Source of the DNA: Streptomyces sp. NBC_00083
Lineage (GTDB): Bacteria; Actinomycetota; Actinomycetes; Streptomycetales; Streptomycetaceae
Assembly (NCBI RefSeq): GCF_026343295.1
Contig: NZ_JAPELY010000001.1
Location: 744,001-808,000 of the forward strand
Direction: 5' to 3'
Length of the DNA stretch: 64,000 nt
A model generated the notes under the pieces. The model did not search any database and was not told the DNA's origin. It was given only the letters and a program-made list of their open reading frames with translations. Positions 43,268-51,277 of this stretch are shown here, in pieces; position 1 is the first letter of the stretch; every line of letters begins with the position of its first letter. Both the position numbers and the translations under genes were made by a program.

Positions 43268-44419
43268 CTACTGGGGGGCCGGGGTCAGGGAGGTGCAGGG
43301 GCGGAGGGAGGTGAGGCGGGAGGTCACGGACTGGGCCGCCGCCCCGGACTGCGGCATGGGCACACCCCGCCCATCCACCACCGCCGGCGCGAAGCCCTGC
43401 TTCACCACCCGGCCCCGAGCGATCGTCAACGTGGCGATCCCGCTGTCGTTGGAGTGCGGATACGGCGACGTCCCGTACCAAAGCAGGTTCCCCAGGCCGT
43501 AGTTGACGTACGTCCTGCCCAGCATCCCCGACCCCAGCATCACGTGCGCGTGCGTACCGACCACCGCCGTCGCCCCCGCCGCGGACAGCTTCGCGGCGAT
43601 GGACTTCTGCTCGGGCCCCGGGCAGCTCTGCCCCTCCGTACCCCAGTGCAGGTACACCACGACCACATCGGCCCGCGCCTTCGCCCGCTTCACCGCCGCG
43701 ACGAGCTTCGTCGTGTCGAGCGCGGAGGCTATGCCGGGCTTCTTGGGGCCGGCCCGGAACTTGTCGTTGGTCAGGTCCATCACCTGGCTCGCCGCGACGA
43801 CGGCCAGCTTCACCCCGCGGATGTCCTTGACGTACGGCTTGTACGCCTCGGCCTCGTTCGCCCCGATCCCGAGGACCGGTATCGGCGCGTGGTGCACGGC
43901 GTCGAGCGTGTCGGCGAGGCCCGCCGGGCCGTAGTCGACGGCGTGGTTGTTGGCCATCGACACCGCGTCCACCCCCGACTTCTGGAGCGCGGTCAGCGCG
44001 CTCGGCGGCGTACGGAAGTGGTACAGCTTCGGCTCGGCGGAGCCGCGCGTGGTGATCGCCGTCTCCAGGTTGACCATCGCGAAGTCGGCGCTCGCGACGG
44101 TCCTGGATATCGGGCCGAGCGCCGGGTCGGCGGGGGTCGCGTTCAGGCGGGACGCGGTCCGCTCGGTGAAGTGGACGTCGCCGCCGAACGCGAGCGTGAT
44201 CGTGCCCGGCGGAAGGGACGGGGTGGGCCCGGCCGTTATGTCGACCTGCGCCTCGGGGCTCGCGGCGGACTGGGCCGCGCCCGACTGCACGGCGGCCGGA
44301 GCGCCGGACGGCGCGCCCGAGCACGCCGTGACCGCCAGCAGGACACCGAGGGCCAGCGCGGAAGCCTGAGCGGCGACGGTGTGGCGCGAGTGGGCCCTGG
44401 GGCGGGCGGGGGCGGGCAT
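43268..44419 (-). CDS. CapA-family lipoprotein (poly-gamma-glutamate-synthesis-protein-like)
   Basis: The 383-residue protein has a lipoprotein signal (ALALGVLLAVTAC-SG) and a metallophosphatase-like CapA domain. Its motifs are LAFGGDVHFTE, VNLETAIT, MANNHAVDYG, VVVYLHWGTEGQ and VVGTHAHVMLG, the standard set of Asp, Asn and His residues. Streptomyces carries many CapA-like proteins without a pgs operon, so a role in capsule polymer synthesis is not implied; a surface phosphatase-like activity is possible. The ATG at 44417-44419 is chosen to start the signal peptide cleanly. Confidence 0.85.
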   Translation of the reverse strand: MPAPARPRAHSRHTVAAQASALALGVLLAVTACSGAPSGAPAAVQSGAAQSAASPEAQVDITAGPTPSLPPGTITLAFGGDVHFTERTASRLNATPADPALGPISRTVASADFAMVNLETAITTRGSAEPKLYHFRTPPSALTALQKSGVDAVSMANNHAVDYGPAGLADTLDAVHHAPIPVLGIGANEAEAYKPYVKDIRGVKLAVVAASQVMDLTNDKFRAGPKKPGIASALDTTKLVAAVKRAKARADVVVVYLHWGTEGQSCPGPEQKSIAAKLSAAGATAVVGTHAHVMLGSGMLGRTYVNYGLGNLLWYGTSPYPHSNDSGIATLTIARGRVVKQGFAPAVVDGRGVPMPQSGAAAQSVTSRLTSLRPCTSLTPAPQ

Positions 44420-44592
44420 GCGCGTCAGAGTATTCGTATGGGCGTACGAGACGGCGCCGGGGGTGGGCGCGGCGGTGCAGCGGGCGCGCGGACGGGGTGT
44501 GACGCGGGCGCCCGGGTGAGGGAGGCGTACTAAGGAGGCAGGATGGGGGAAGTGATGCCAGGACGGGGCCACGATCACGATCGGAGACAGTC

Positions 44593-44835
44593 ATGGCGGG
44601 TTTTCTCGACCGGGCCAAGGAGCAGGCGCAGAGCGCCATGCAACAGGGCAAGCAGAAGGTGGACGAGGTCCAGCAGCAGCGGGCCGGCAACGACCTCCTG
44701 AAGAAGCTCGGCGCGGCGTACTACGCGGAGCGGCACGGCGGCGGGTCGGAGGCCACGACCCAGCTGGCGCTGGCCGCCCTTGAGGCGCACATCGCGGCCC
44801 ACGGCGACGCGTTCCTGCGCAGCGGCGGCGCCTGA
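44593..44835 (+). CDS. Small helical conserved protein
   Basis: The 80-residue, Gln/Lys/Ala-rich soluble protein begins MAGFLDRAKEQAQSAMQQGK and is predicted to be almost wholly helical, with possible coiled coil in residues 5-35. I recall this kind of small conserved protein in Streptomyces but know no function. The ATG at 44593 has GGAGA about 9 nt upstream. Confidence 0.7.
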   Translation: MAGFLDRAKEQAQSAMQQGKQKVDEVQQQRAGNDLLKKLGAAYYAERHGGGSEATTQLALAALEAHIAAHGDAFLRSGGA

Positions 44836-45056
44836 CCCAGCCGACCCCGCCCCCGCCCCGGCCCAGGCCGGCGCGGGGGCGATGCCGTCGCGGACGCGGC
44901 CGGTCTGCTGCCCGGTGGGGGTACGACCTCGGTACCCGGCCTGGGCCGGGGCGGGCACCGGCGCCCCCGGCGGCGGCGCCGATTCCCGGAGCGGGGGCCG
45001 GCCACGATCCCGCGGGCCGCCGACTCCCGGTGGGGCCGCCCCGGTGCGCGTGCGGG

Positions 45057-45608
45057 CTACCTCTTCGTTCCGCCGCCCAGGATCTGGCCCAGGATGTCCC
45101 CGAGGCCGCCGCCCCCGGAGGCGCCGCCCGCGCCGGGTGCCGTGCCCTGTGCGCCGGACTTCGTGGCCGCCCGCTTGGTCAGCACCGCGAGTGCCACCGG
45201 CAGGACGACCTCCAGGGCCTTCGTCACCGTGGCCGGGGGCAGTCCGGTCTTCTTGGCCACCGCGTTCGCGACCGGCCGGGCCACCTTCGCGAGCATCCCG
45301 GCCGCGAGACCGCCGCTCAGCATCCCGCCGAGGCCGCCACCGAGGGTGGCCACGCCCTGCAGGGGGGTGTCCCCGGGGGCCGGCTCGGGTTCGGCGGCTG
45401 CCGCCTCCGTGACGGCCTGGCGGACCTCGTCCTGGCCGTCCTGCGGCAGATCGCCCGAGAGTGTGGACATCGTCGTCCCCACCATGTCCCGCGCGCCCGC
45501 CGCGTCCGTGTCGAGGAGCCCGGCGATCCGCTGGAGCCCGTCGTCGCCGAGCTCGTCCAGGACGTCCTGCTGCAGGGGCCGGTCGGAAGGAGATGCGTCG
45601 TGAGTCAT
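45057..45608 (-). CDS. DUF937 domain protein
   Basis: The 183-residue protein has a DUF937 (YidB-like) fold: an N-terminal helical part (LQQDVLDELGDDGLQRIAGL) and a Gly/Ala-rich central segment (GGGLGGMLSGGLAAGMLAKV). Conserved LPPATVTKALEVVLPVALAV and a C-terminal GGGGLGDILGQILGGG tail follow. The function of the family is unknown. The ATG at 45606-45608 is preferred over one 36 nt upstream that adds basic residues. Confidence 0.75.
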   Translation of the reverse strand: MTHDASPSDRPLQQDVLDELGDDGLQRIAGLLDTDAAGARDMVGTTMSTLSGDLPQDGQDEVRQAVTEAAAAEPEPAPGDTPLQGVATLGGGLGGMLSGGLAAGMLAKVARPVANAVAKKTGLPPATVTKALEVVLPVALAVLTKRAATKSGAQGTAPGAGGASGGGGLGDILGQILGGGTKR

Positions 45609-45798
45609 GGGTCGAACGCTACTTTTGCCCCGCTTCGTCGGCATGTCGAGCGTGCGGCGGGCGGGGGCCGGGCGGCCGGGAAAATTACTGCCCGCAATCG
45701 TGCAACCCTTCCGGCGTGACGGATGTCTTTAGGTAGGTCAGCGCTTCAGGGGAGGGATCCGGGGGGATTTCGAGGAGCGTTGACGGGGAGGGAAAATC

Positions 45799-45829
45799 AA
45801 GGGGCCCGGTCGACGGGCCGGGCCCCCTT
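45799..45829. terminator. Hairpin with minus-strand T-run between DUF937 and recD2
   Basis: The arms AAGGGGCCCGG (45799-45809) and CCGGGCCCCCTT (45818-45829) pair with one bulged base. On the minus strand it is followed by GATTTTCCC. It lies in the 374-bp divergent gap, upstream of both flanking genes, so it would end a minus-strand transcript starting between it and recD2. That fits a decayed or very short gene. Confidence 0.5.
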
Positions 45830-45955
45830 GAACCCCTGTGGCCCCACCGTTCCCATCGACCCCGGTGCTCCCATCGCGTCCCATCGGTCCCGGTGAACCC
45901 CGCAGCCCCCTTGCGCACCCCGACTCCCTTGGTACGAAGCCGTGTTGTCCGCATT
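45815..45955 (-). pseudogene. Possible decayed collagen-like (Gly-X-Y) reading frame
   Basis: From an ATG at 45955 the minus strand reads MRTTRLRTKG then GAA-GFT-GTD-G. After a one-base shift it continues GAP-GSM-GTV-GPQ-GFK-GAR-P. The Gly-X-Y period is kept on both sides of the shift, which suggests a frameshifted collagen-like repeat. The hairpin terminator follows directly. Only about ten triplets are present, and they could arise from GGG-rich composition. Confidence 0.35.
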
Positions 45956-45982
45956 GTCAGTGCGGGGCGGTAGCGTCGGGGC

Positions 45983-48205
45983 ATGGCGAGTCTCACGGGT
46001 ACGGCGGTGGTGGAGGGCGTCCTCGAACGGATCACGTACGCCAATGAGGAGAGCGGATACACCGTCGCACGGGTCGATACCGGCCGGGGCGGCAACGACC
46101 TCCTCACGGTGGTCGGCGCGCTGCTCGGCGCGCAGCCGGGGGAGTCGCTGCGCATGGAGGGCCGCTGGGGCTCGCACCCCCAGTACGGCAAGCAGTTCAC
46201 CGTCGACAACTACACGACGGTGCTGCCCGCCACCATCCAGGGCATCCGCCGCTATCTCGGCTCCGGCCTGATCAAAGGCATCGGCCCGGTCTTCGCCGAC
46301 CGCATCACCCAGCACTTCGGCGCCGACACGCTCGACATCATCGAGCAGGAGCCGAAGCGCCTGATCGAGGTGCCGGGGCTCGGACCCAAGCGGACCAAGA
46401 AGATCGCGGCCGCCTGGGAGGAGCAGAAGGCGATCAAGGAGGTCATGGTCTTCCTGCAGGGCGTCGGCGTCTCCACCTCCATCGCGGTGCGCATCTACAA
46501 GAAGTACGAGGACGCCTCGATCTCCGTCGTGAAGAACCAGCCCTACCGGCTCGCCGCCGATGTCTGGGGCATCGGGTTCCTCACCGCCGACACGATCGCC
46601 CAGGCCGTCGGCATCCCGCACGACAGCCCGGAGCGCGTGAAGGCGGGCCTTCAGTACGCGCTGTCGCAATCCACCGACCAGGGGCACTGCTTCCTGCCCG
46701 AGGAGCGGCTGATCGCGGACGCGGTGAAGCTCCTCCAGGTCGACACCGGGCTCGTCATCGAGTGCCTCGCGGAGCTGATCGCCGAGGAGGGCGCCGTGCG
46801 CGAGAAGGTGCCGGGGCCCGACGGGGGCGAGCCCGTCGTCGCCGTCTACCTCGTGCCGTTCCACCGCGCTGAGCTGTCGCTAGCCGCCCAGGTGGGCCGG
46901 CTCCTGCGGACCGGCGAGGACCGGATGCCGGGCTTCGTCGGGGTGGACTGGGACAGGGCGCTCGGCTGGCTGGCCACCCGCACCGGCGCCGAGCTCGCCC
47001 CCGAGCAGCAGGAGGCCGTCAAGCTCGCCCTCACCAGCAAGGTGGCCGTGCTCACCGGAGGGCCCGGCTGCGGCAAGTCGTTCACGGTCCGCTCGGTGGT
47101 GGAGCTGGCCCGCGCCAAGAAGGCCAAGGTGGTGCTCGCCGCGCCGACCGGGCGGGCCGCCAAGCGCCTGGCCGAGCTGACCGGCGCCGAGGCCTCCACC
47201 GTGCACCGCCTGCTGGAACTGAAACCGGGCGGGGACGCGGCGTACGACAAGGACCGGCCGCTCGACGCGGACCTGGTCGTCGTCGACGAGGCCTCCATGC
47301 TCGACCTGCTCCTCGCCAACAAGCTGGTCAAGGCGGTGGCCCCCGGCGCCCATCTGCTGATGGTGGGCGACGTCGACCAGCTGCCCTCGGTCGGCGCCGG
47401 AGAGGTGCTGCGCGATCTGCTCGCCGAGGGCGGGCCCGTGCCCCGCGTGCGGCTGACGCGCATCTTCCGCCAGGCTCAGCAGTCCGGCGTCGTCACCAAC
47501 GCGCACCGCATCAACTCCGGTGCTCCGCCCCTCACTTCGGGCCTCGACGACTTCTTCCTGTTCGTGGAGGACGAGACGGAGGACGCGGGCCGCCTCACCG
47601 TCGACGTGGCGGCCCGGCGCATCCCCGCGAAGTTCGGGCTCGACCCGCGCCGCGACATCCAGGTGCTGGCGCCGATGCACCGCGGCCCGGCCGGCGCGGG
47701 CGCCCTCAACGGCCTGCTCCAGCAGGCGATCACCCCGGCCCGGCCCGACCTTCCGGAGAAGAGGTTCGGCGGGCGGGTGTTCCGCGTCGGCGACAAGGTC
47801 ACCCAGATCCGCAACAACTACGACAAAGGCAAGAACGGCGTCTTCAACGGCACCGTCGGCGTGGTCACCGCGCTCAACCTCGACGACCAGTGCCTGACGG
47901 TCCTGACCGACGAGGACGAGGAGGTGCCGTACGACTTCGACGAGCTGGACGAGCTGTCCCACGCCTACGCCGTGACGATCCACCGCTCCCAGGGCAGCGA
48001 GTACCCGGCCGTCGTCATCCCGGTCACCACGAGTGCGTGGATGATGCTTCAGCGCAATCTGCTCTACACGGCGGTGACCCGGGCCAGGAAGCTCGTCGTC
48101 CTGGTGGGGTCCCGCAAGGCGATCGGCCAGGCGGTCCGCACGGTTTCCGCAGGCAGGCGCTTCACCGCACTGGCCCACCGGCTGGCAGGGGGCACTTTGG
48201 TGTGA
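45983..48205 (+). CDS. recD2: RecD2-type ATP-dependent DNA helicase
   Basis: The 740-residue SF1B helicase has an N-terminal OB-like and helix-hairpin-helix region (IKGIGPVFADRI, VPGLGPKRTKKI). The motor follows, with Walker A TGGPGCGKSFT near residue 360, LVVVDEASMLDL as motif II, MLVGDVDQLPSVG-type motif III (LMVGDVDQLPSVG), and the C-terminal AVTIHRSQGSEYPAVVIP and TAVTRARKLVVLVG. It unwinds DNA 5'-3' and acts in repair without RecBC. The ATG at 45983 is clear. It lies 180 bp upstream of gltA on the same strand. Confidence 0.93.
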   Translation: MASLTGTAVVEGVLERITYANEESGYTVARVDTGRGGNDLLTVVGALLGAQPGESLRMEGRWGSHPQYGKQFTVDNYTTVLPATIQGIRRYLGSGLIKGIGPVFADRITQHFGADTLDIIEQEPKRLIEVPGLGPKRTKKIAAAWEEQKAIKEVMVFLQGVGVSTSIAVRIYKKYEDASISVVKNQPYRLAADVWGIGFLTADTIAQAVGIPHDSPERVKAGLQYALSQSTDQGHCFLPEERLIADAVKLLQVDTGLVIECLAELIAEEGAVREKVPGPDGGEPVVAVYLVPFHRAELSLAAQVGRLLRTGEDRMPGFVGVDWDRALGWLATRTGAELAPEQQEAVKLALTSKVAVLTGGPGCGKSFTVRSVVELARAKKAKVVLAAPTGRAAKRLAELTGAEASTVHRLLELKPGGDAAYDKDRPLDADLVVVDEASMLDLLLANKLVKAVAPGAHLLMVGDVDQLPSVGAGEVLRDLLAEGGPVPRVRLTRIFRQAQQSGVVTNAHRINSGAPPLTSGLDDFFLFVEDETEDAGRLTVDVAARRIPAKFGLDPRRDIQVLAPMHRGPAGAGALNGLLQQAITPARPDLPEKRFGGRVFRVGDKVTQIRNNYDKGKNGVFNGTVGVVTALNLDDQCLTVLTDEDEEVPYDFDELDELSHAYAVTIHRSQGSEYPAVVIPVTTSAWMMLQRNLLYTAVTRARKLVVLVGSRKAIGQAVRTVSAGRRFTALAHRLAGGTLV

Positions 48206-48384
48206 AACTCCACCCCGGACTTTCCTAACCGGGGCGAAGGGGGCAGGATGAGCAGGTTGACGGCACTGAGTGCCGTGAATAAGCCCAATGGGCGACCCCG
48301 AGTGCACTCTGCTGAGCCAAATGGGGGATGGTAGAGACAGTCAGGGCACCTCGAAGAAGAGGCACTACGTCGGTGAGGGATGAC

Positions 48385-49683
48385 GTGAGCGAGAACGCGA
48401 ACAACGCTGTAGTACTGCGGTTCGGCGATGGCGAGTACACCTACCCGGTGATCGACAGCACCGTCGGCGACAAGGGCTTCGACATCGGGAAGCTCCGAGC
48501 CCAGACCGGGCTGGTCACCCTCGACAGCGGATATGGCAACACCGCCGCCTATAAATCCGCCATTACCTACCTGGACGGTGAGCAGGGCATCCTGCGCTAC
48601 CGCGGGTACCCGATCGAGCAGCTCGCGGAGCGCTCGACCTTCGTCGAGGTCGCGTACCTGCTGATCAACGGCGAGCTTCCGACCGTCGACGAGCTCTCCA
48701 GCTTCAAGGACGAGATCACCGGTCACACGCTGCTCCACGAGGACGTGAAGCGGTTCTTCGACGGCTTCCCGCGTGACGCCCACCCGATGGCGATGCTGTC
48801 GTCCGTGGTGTCCGCGCTGTCCACGTTCTACCAGGACAGCCACAACCCGTTCGACGAGAAGCAGCGCCACCTGTCCACGATCCGGCTGCTCGCCAAGCTG
48901 CCGACGATCGCGGCGTACGCGTACAAGAAGTCGATCGGCCACCCCTTCGTCTACCCGCGCAACGACCTCGGCTACGTCGAGAACTTCCTGCGCATGACGT
49001 TCTCGGTGCCGGCCCAGGAGTACGAGCTGGACCCGGTCGTCGTCTCGGCGCTGGACAAGCTGCTCATCCTGCACGCGGACCACGAGCAGAACTGTTCGAC
49101 CTCCACCGTGCGTCTGGTCGGCTCCTCGCAGGCCAACATGTTCGCGTCGATCTCGGCCGGCATCAGCGCGCTGTGGGGCCCCCTGCACGGCGGCGCCAAC
49201 CAGTCCGTCCTGGAGATGCTGGAAGGCATCCAGGCCAACGGCGGCGATGTCGACTCCTTCATCCGCAAGGTGAAGAACAAGGAGGACGGCGTCCGCCTGA
49301 TGGGCTTCGGCCACCGGGTGTACAAGTCCTTCGACCCGCGCGCCAAGATCATCAAGGCCGCCGCGCACGACGTCCTCTCGGCCCTCGGCAAGTCCGACGA
49401 GCTGCTCGACATCGCGCTGAAGCTGGAAGAGCACGCGCTGAGCGACGACTACTTCGTCTCGCGCAACCTGTACCCGAACGTGGACTTCTACACGGGTCTG
49501 ATCTACCGCGCCATGGGCTTCCCGACCGAGATGTTCACGGTCCTCTTCGCCCTCGGCCGCCTCCCGGGCTGGATCGCCCAGTGGCACGAGATGATCAAGG
49601 AGCCCGGCTCCCGCATCGGCCGCCCCCGCCAGATCTACACCGGCGAGGTGCTCCGGGACTTCGTTCCGGTTGAGGGCCGCTGA
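48385..49683 (+). CDS. gltA: Citrate synthase
   Basis: The 432-residue type II citrate synthase condenses oxaloacetate and acetyl-CoA at the entry to the TCA cycle. Catalytic-site segments are LLILHADHEQNCSTSTVR, GPLHGGANQSVLEML, MGFGHRVYKSFDPRA and the closing IGRPRQIYTGE. The GTG at 48385 (VSENANNAVVLRFGDGEYTY) is chosen, with GAGGGA 8 nt upstream; an ATG 57 nt earlier adds an Arg-rich leader outside the family. Its last 15 codons are included in a 91-bp tandem repeat that continues beyond the stop. Confidence 0.95.
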   Translation: MSENANNAVVLRFGDGEYTYPVIDSTVGDKGFDIGKLRAQTGLVTLDSGYGNTAAYKSAITYLDGEQGILRYRGYPIEQLAERSTFVEVAYLLINGELPTVDELSSFKDEITGHTLLHEDVKRFFDGFPRDAHPMAMLSSVVSALSTFYQDSHNPFDEKQRHLSTIRLLAKLPTIAAYAYKKSIGHPFVYPRNDLGYVENFLRMTFSVPAQEYELDPVVVSALDKLLILHADHEQNCSTSTVRLVGSSQANMFASISAGISALWGPLHGGANQSVLEMLEGIQANGGDVDSFIRKVKNKEDGVRLMGFGHRVYKSFDPRAKIIKAAAHDVLSALGKSDELLDIALKLEEHALSDDYFVSRNLYPNVDFYTGLIYRAMGFPTEMFTVLFALGRLPGWIAQWHEMIKEPGSRIGRPRQIYTGEVLRDFVPVEGR

Positions 49684-49866
49684 GCTGAGTTGCTGGGGGT
49701 CCGGGGGTCGTCCCCCGGGCTGACACAGCACCGGCGAGGTTCTCCGGGACTTCGTTCCGGTTGAGGGCCGCTGAGCTGAGTTGCTGGGGGTCCGGGGGTC
49801 GTCCCCCGGGCTGACGCAGCACCGGTGAGGTTCTCCGGGACTTCGTTCCGGTCGAGGGCCGCTGAG
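49639..49866 (+). repeat. 91-bp tandem repeat that includes the 3' end of gltA
   Basis: Copies start at 49639, 49730 and 49821 (period 91 bp; two and a half copies). Each begins ACCGGCGAGGT and continues through GACTTCGTTCCGGT to GAGGGCCGCTGA, the gltA stop. The first two go on through a hairpin. Copies differ at only a few bases, so the duplication is young or kept uniform. The third copy breaks off just after the stop triplet. Confidence 0.92.
49699..49720. terminator. gltA terminator-like hairpin (first of two copies)
   Basis: GTCCGGGGG (49699-49707) pairs with CCCCCGGGC (49712-49720) over TCGT. It lies 16 bp past the gltA stop. The tandem duplication repeats it at 49790-49811. Confidence 0.65.
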
Positions 49867-49910
49867 TCCAGCTGCCGGTCGACGGCGGCCGAGCCGCCCC
49901 CGGACATACG

Positions 49911-49961
49911 GAAAGCGCCCCGCTGCCGATCCCCCCACGGGTCGGCAGTCGGGGCGCTTCC
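49911..49961. terminator. Strong hairpin downstream of the gltA repeats
   Basis: GAAAGCGCCCCGCTGCCGATCC (its first 20 bases at 49911-49930) pairs imperfectly with GGTCGGCAGTCGGGGCGCTT and is followed by CCCTGTTTCCC. It probably ends read-through transcripts from gltA and the duplicated 3' ends. Confidence 0.7.
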
Positions 49962-50017
49962 CTGTTTCCCGGTGCGGATTCCCCCCACGGGATCCGAGCC
50001 GGGGGTCTAGGCGGTCT

Positions 50018-50074
50018 GCCGGGGTACGTACCTGTCGGTGGGCCGCTCAAAGCTCCCGACGTACGTGCCCCGGC
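50018..50074. other. Long hairpin in a gene-free region; possible structured RNA
   Basis: GCCGGGGTACGTAC (50018-50031) and GTACGTGCCCCGGC (50061-50074) match at 13 of 14 positions. The intervening GTCGG/CCGAC extends the stem inward. The region 49962-50210 has no gene and includes an AT-richer stretch (50170-50205) that could hold a promoter. This could be a small RNA or a cruciform. I cannot assign it to a known RNA family. Confidence 0.4.
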
Positions 50075-50210
50075 CAACGCGTTGCCTGGAACGTCCCCCA
50101 AGACATTCCATGGACGTCCCCCAAGACATCCGTGGCATCGCCCACTTAGACTCCCGACCCCTCCCGATGGTTACCTCAAAACCTCTGTGATCTAGATCTC
50201 TTTGTGGAGG

Positions 50211-50318
50211 TCAGGTGAAGGAACGCAACCGTAGGGTGTTGGGTACCACGAACATCGGGGGGAGCGCCAGAGCCGCGCCCGCGATCACCGGATTCATCCG
50301 GTTCAACTTCTTCCCGGC
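50211..50318 (-). pseudogene. C-terminal remnant of a copper P-type ATPase
   Basis: The minus strand encodes GKKLNRMNPVIAGAALALPP, MFVVPNTLRLRSFT, then TGA at 50211-50213. This matches the last membrane helix and tail of CopA-type ATPases (LNPMIAGAAMAFSSVFVVSN then SLRLRRF in intact proteins). Upstream of it the frame reads unrelated sequence (VPPCATRA) and then the copZ terminator. Only about 35 of some 750 codons remain, in the order copZ then copA', so the pump gene was deleted. Confidence 0.7.
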
Positions 50319-50353
50319 GCGGGTCGCGCACGGCGGAACTACGCAAAACGGCC

Positions 50354-50394
50354 GGGCCGCACCCGGCCGGCGCGGAGCCGGCCGGGTGCGGCCC
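50354..50394 (-). terminator. Terminator of copZ
   Basis: Perfect 17-bp arms, GGGCCGCACCCGGCCGG (50354-50370) and its complement (50378-50394), enclose a 7-nt loop. On the minus strand a CCGTTTTGCG tail follows. It lies 38 bp after the copZ stop and may reflect repair of the operon end after loss of copA. Confidence 0.8.
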
Positions 50395-50431
50395 GACGGA
50401 GGAGCGGAGGGGGTGGAGGGGAGCCGTGCCG

Positions 50432-50743
50432 TCAGGCGCGGCCGACCAGTTCGTACCCGGCCTCGTCGACGGCGGCCCGTACGGCCTCCTCGTCGAGCGG
50501 GGCCGCCGAGATCACGGTGACCTCGCCGGTGGCGGCGACCGCCTTCACCGAGCCGACCCCCTCGATCTCGGAGATCTCGCCGGACACCGCGCCCTCGCAG
50601 TGGCCGCAGCTCATGCCGGAGACCCGGTAGACGGTGGTGACGGCGCCCACCTGGACGTCGGCCGCCCCGTCGCCGTGGCAGGAACCGGCGGGCGAGCAGC
50701 AGGAACCGGTCGCGGCGGCGGAGATCTCGGTCTCGGCGGTCAT
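50432..50743 (-). CDS. copZ: Copper chaperone CopZ (heavy-metal-associated domain)
   Basis: The 103-residue protein has an HMA domain with the copper motif MSCGHC (Cys46, Cys49). An N-terminal Cys/His-rich extension (SCCSPAGSCHG) may add a second metal site. CopZ carries Cu(I) to P-type ATPases. The ATG at 50741-50743 has GAGGAGAA just upstream. A perfect CsoR-type operator lies about 95 bp upstream. Downstream, only a fragment of a copper ATPase remains, so the chaperone must serve another pump or simply buffer copper. Confidence 0.9.
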   Translation of the reverse strand: MTAETEISAAATGSCCSPAGSCHGDGAADVQVGAVTTVYRVSGMSCGHCEGAVSGEISEIEGVGSVKAVAATGEVTVISAAPLDEEAVRAAVDEAGYELVGRA

Positions 50744-50835
50744 GGCGTTCTCCTCTTCACGGGCGTACTGATCCATGGTGCGTCGGGCGTCGACGGGTCG
50801 CGGGGGACCGTGGATGCCCTCACCCACGCAACGTT

Positions 50836-50852
50836 ATACCCCTAGGGGGTAT
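50836..50852. promoter_or_regulatory. CsoR-type copper operator
   Basis: ATACCCC-TAG-GGGGTAT is a perfect 7-bp inverted repeat, in line with the CsoR operators known from Streptomyces copper genes. It lies about 95 bp upstream of copZ, so copper should induce copZ. The csoR gene itself is not in this window. Confidence 0.8.
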
Positions 50853-50886
50853 TAAGCGAGCCGCCACGTGGGTGGCGTCGCCCGGC

Positions 50887-51087
50887 TCAGCCGTCACGGC
50901 GGCCGCGGTTGCCGGGGCGTCGCGCGACCCAGGTGCGGATGGTGTCGGCGAACCAGTAGGGCTTGCCGTTCTCCACGAGGTCCGGCGCCGGAAGGAGCCC
51001 GTGTTTGCGGTAGGAGCGCACGGTGTCCGGCTGCACCCGGATGTGCGCGGCGATCTCCTTGTAGGACCAGAGTCTGCGGTCGGTCAT
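50887..51087 (-). CDS. Small helix-turn-helix (MerR/excisionase-like) DNA-binding protein
   Basis: The 66-residue protein is essentially one winged helix-turn-helix: LWSYKEIAAHIRVQPDTVRS, YRKHGLLPAP and a PYWFADTIRTWVARRPG wing and helix. A perfect GGAGGT precedes the ATG at 51087. Proteins of this size are excisionases or small regulators. No integrase is near, so a chromosomal regulator is more likely. No target is apparent. Confidence 0.75.
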   Translation of the reverse strand: MTDRRLWSYKEIAAHIRVQPDTVRSYRKHGLLPAPDLVENGKPYWFADTIRTWVARRPGNRGRRDG

Positions 51088-51277
51088 GTGCGGCACCTCC
51101 CTGCGTACGCCGCAGCGGCGGCCGGAAGGCCGTCGGGGGAGCTGCGACGCGAACGCTTGGCGATCACTCAGCCTGTGCCCGTTGAACGACGCAGAGTGAG
51201 GCCGAGGGCGTGCCTGTCGACTGCCTGTGACGCAAGACCCGCGTAATCGAGACATGTGTGACGGGAAGGAGATCCTT

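Noticed and set aside
43268..44419. Poly-gamma-glutamate capsule locus
   Set aside because: Only a CapA-like lipoprotein is present. There are no capB or capC genes, and CapA-like proteins are common stand-alone genes in Streptomyces.
48328..48384. Longer citrate synthase starting at an upstream ATG
   Set aside because: The extra 19 residues are Arg/Thr-rich and outside the family. The GTG at 48385 has a better ribosome binding site and matches known N-termini.
49684..49870. Extra coding copies of the citrate synthase C-terminus
   Set aside because: The 91-bp period is not a multiple of three and each copy begins after an in-frame stop, so they cannot be translated as part of gltA.
50887..51087. 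Phage excisionase
   Set aside because: The small helix-turn-helix protein resembles excisionases in size, but no integrase, attachment repeat or phage gene is near.
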